A DNA stretch of 64,000 nucleotides from Vagococcus acidifermentans (lineage in GTDB: Bacteria > Bacillota > Bacilli > Lactobacillales > Vagococcaceae). The notes beneath the pieces were generated by a model. It did not search any database. It was not told the DNA's origin and worked only from the letters and a program-made list of their open reading frames with translations. This document shows, one piece after another, positions 62,840-64,000 of the stretch. Location of the stretch: positions 1 through 64,000 of the forward strand of contig NZ_NGKC01000014.1 in NCBI RefSeq assembly GCF_003987655.1. Direction: 5' to 3'. How positions within the stretch are numbered: position 1 is the first letter of the stretch; every line of letters begins with the position of its first letter. A program made the position numbers and the translations under genes.

Positions 62840-64000
62840 TTAATCGTAAATGATTTTTTCATAAGTCGAGGAAGTCATGGCATAGAAGACAATATAGGTC
62901 ACGGTCAGAAGCGAAATTGAAAGATAAGTCAATGTCAGGCTTGACGGCCGGGTGATGATTTGAAACAGCACAACAAGCGCAAAATAGGCATGGCACAGGC
63001 TCAGCAAATACGGCAGAAAGAAGATCAGCAGCTGCTGTTTAAAAATACTGCGGCGAATCGTTGTTCTGGGTACGCCCAGTTTTTTTAAGAGCTGGTAGCG
63101 CGGTTTTTCATCTTCCGCTGCCGAAAGCTGTTTCAGCATAATCATACTGCCGGCAGCCACCATAAAGACGATACCTAAAAAGACTGCCGTATAAATCAAA
63201 AGCCCGGTCATTGAGCGGTTTTCACTAAGCAGCGGAAATCGCATGGCAAGTCCCGCTGCGCTATACAGTTCGCTGCCGGATGCCGGCACATACTCCGGAG
63301 TCACGCTCATCCGGGTCTTTACCCTGCCCGCCTCTTTCGTGACACGTGCTTGAACATGCTGCTCCTTCTGCAGCAAGTCTCCCAGTTCGGCTTTAACTGC
63401 CTGATAGAGCGCCTCCGCCTGACTGCTTTGGCCAATGTTTATGAGGTGAACTTGCTGTTCGTGCCGAGTCGGCAGTTGTTCGAATAACGCATCTGAAACG
63501 ACCAGCATCATGGTGTTGAGCCGGATGCCGCCCATCGTTCCCAAATCACCGGGGCGAGTGTCGGTCAGCCTTAACTGCGGCAGGCTCCCTTCCAGCTGTA
63601 CTTTTTCTCCGAACGTCTGATTCTCAAACATCATCGCATCGGCAGTGCCGGTGAAAACAACCGCATCCTCTGCCTGCGAAAGAGTGATATCCGTCAAATA
63701 CGGATTAAACGCTTGGAGACTGCGGTAATCCGACAACGAGAGAAACCCGAGCAAACTGGTTTCAGCCGCAGCAGTTGACCCTTGGGTGACATCATACATG
63801 CCGCCTGCATACCGAAATGTCAGCTGTGCTTCTTGTTGAATCGGATGAGCTGGAAACGAACGGATGACATCTTTCAATTCGCTGTAGTGGGAGCTTGTCA
63901 CCGAAAAATCACTTGGTTCAATCAGCGTCACAAACTCCATTGACAGTGATTGAACAGCGGTTGCCCCGCCGATTGCCGCGATTGTCGTCCCGCACAACAC
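62840..64000 (-). CDS. BceB/FtsX-type ABC permease, C-terminal part (runs off the window)
   Basis: At least 386 residues of a permease whose start lies beyond 64000. A large extracellular domain (about residues 20-260 of the visible part) is followed by three spans near 270-292, 320-350 and 356-380, with KLGVPRTTIRRSIFKQQLLI as the FtsX-type coupling segment. This layout is typical of BceB-like transporters that remove cell-wall-active peptides and signal to a two-component system. The ATPase and regulator genes would be beyond the window. Confidence 0.8.
   Translation of the reverse strand: MLCGTTIAAIGGATAVQSLSMEFVTLIEPSDFSVTSSHYSELKDVIRSFPAHPIQQEAQLTFRYAGGMYDVTQGSTAAAETSLLGFLSLSDYRSLQAFNPYLTDITLSQAEDAVVFTGTADAMMFENQTFGEKVQLEGSLPQLRLTDTRPGDLGTMGGIRLNTMMLVVSDALFEQLPTRHEQQVHLINIGQSSQAEALYQAVKAELGDLLQKEQHVQARVTKEAGRVKTRMSVTPEYVPASGSELYSAAGLAMRFPLLSENRSMTGLLIYTAVFLGIVFMVAAGSMIMLKQLSAAEDEKPRYQLLKKLGVPRTTIRRSIFKQQLLIFFLPYLLSLCHAYFALVVLFQIITRPSSLTLTYLSISLLTVTYIVFYAMTSSTYEKIIYD

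Overview
The window reads as a chromosomal segment of a Gram-positive Firmicute, most likely a member of the Lactobacillales. This rests on the gene families and their order: rapZ-yvcK-whiA, yqeG-yqeH-yhbY-nadD-yqeK-rsfS-yqeM followed by tmcAL and a YeeN-type yebC, peptidases PepC, M29 and M42, yhfI-lplA, T-box control of metNIQ, and a poly(glycerol-phosphate)-type wall teichoic acid locus. Genus was not resolved. By eye the right-hand ~50 kb is close to even in base composition, while about 1-8 kb is strikingly AT-rich.

Region 1 (1-1.5 kb) is a graveyard of insertion sequences: a truncated IS21-type IstA with its terminal repeats next to a broken IS4-like transposase fragment. Region 2 (1.5-19.1 kb) builds and anchors a cell-wall polymer. 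A minus-strand operon starts at a good promoter near 16.6 kb: ABC exporter ATPase (tagH), primase (tagB), ManNAc transferase (tagA), exporter permease (tagG), a TagF-like polymerase, and then a very unusual 1185-residue TagF-GT4 fusion with four SH3/GW-like modules set inside the GT4 half. A sugar epimerase, a second TagF-GT4 fusion, a DUF6056-like membrane protein and a GtrB-like glycosyltransferase follow in AT-rich DNA. An LCP ligase and divergent tagO complete the set; the CDP-glycerol synthase (tagD) is not in the window.

Region 3 (19.1-39.3 kb) is conserved housekeeping: BrkB-like membrane protein, methionine aminopeptidase, flavodoxin, a TetR regulator divergent from an M29 aminopeptidase, rapZ-yvcK-whiA, uvrB-uvrA behind a LexA box, pepC, YebC/YeeN, tmcAL, and the yqeG-to-yqeM ribosome-assembly/NAD cluster.

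Region 4 (39.3-53 kb) holds a glutamine/glutamate-type ABC importer, a DEDDh exonuclease, a TehA-like transporter with a C_GCAxxG_C_C-type protein, small orphan proteins, tRNA-Leu(GAG), sprT, tex, trpS, a ClpP-like serine protease paralogue, and yhfI-lplA.

Region 5 (53-64 kb) contains a sugar operon (zinc dehydrogenase, GntR/UTRA regulator, class II aldolase, pentulose-phosphate epimerase) with a near-consensus promoter, two phased operators and a short leader ORF. It is followed by an M42 peptidase and a methionine operon (metN-metI-metQ-M20 amidohydrolase) preceded by two complete T-box riboswitches in tandem, both with AUG specifiers. The window ends inside a BceB/FtsX-type permease gene. 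The strongest candidates for something new are the GW-module insertion in the TagF-GT4 fusion and the tandem methionine T-boxes with the co-transcribed amidohydrolase.
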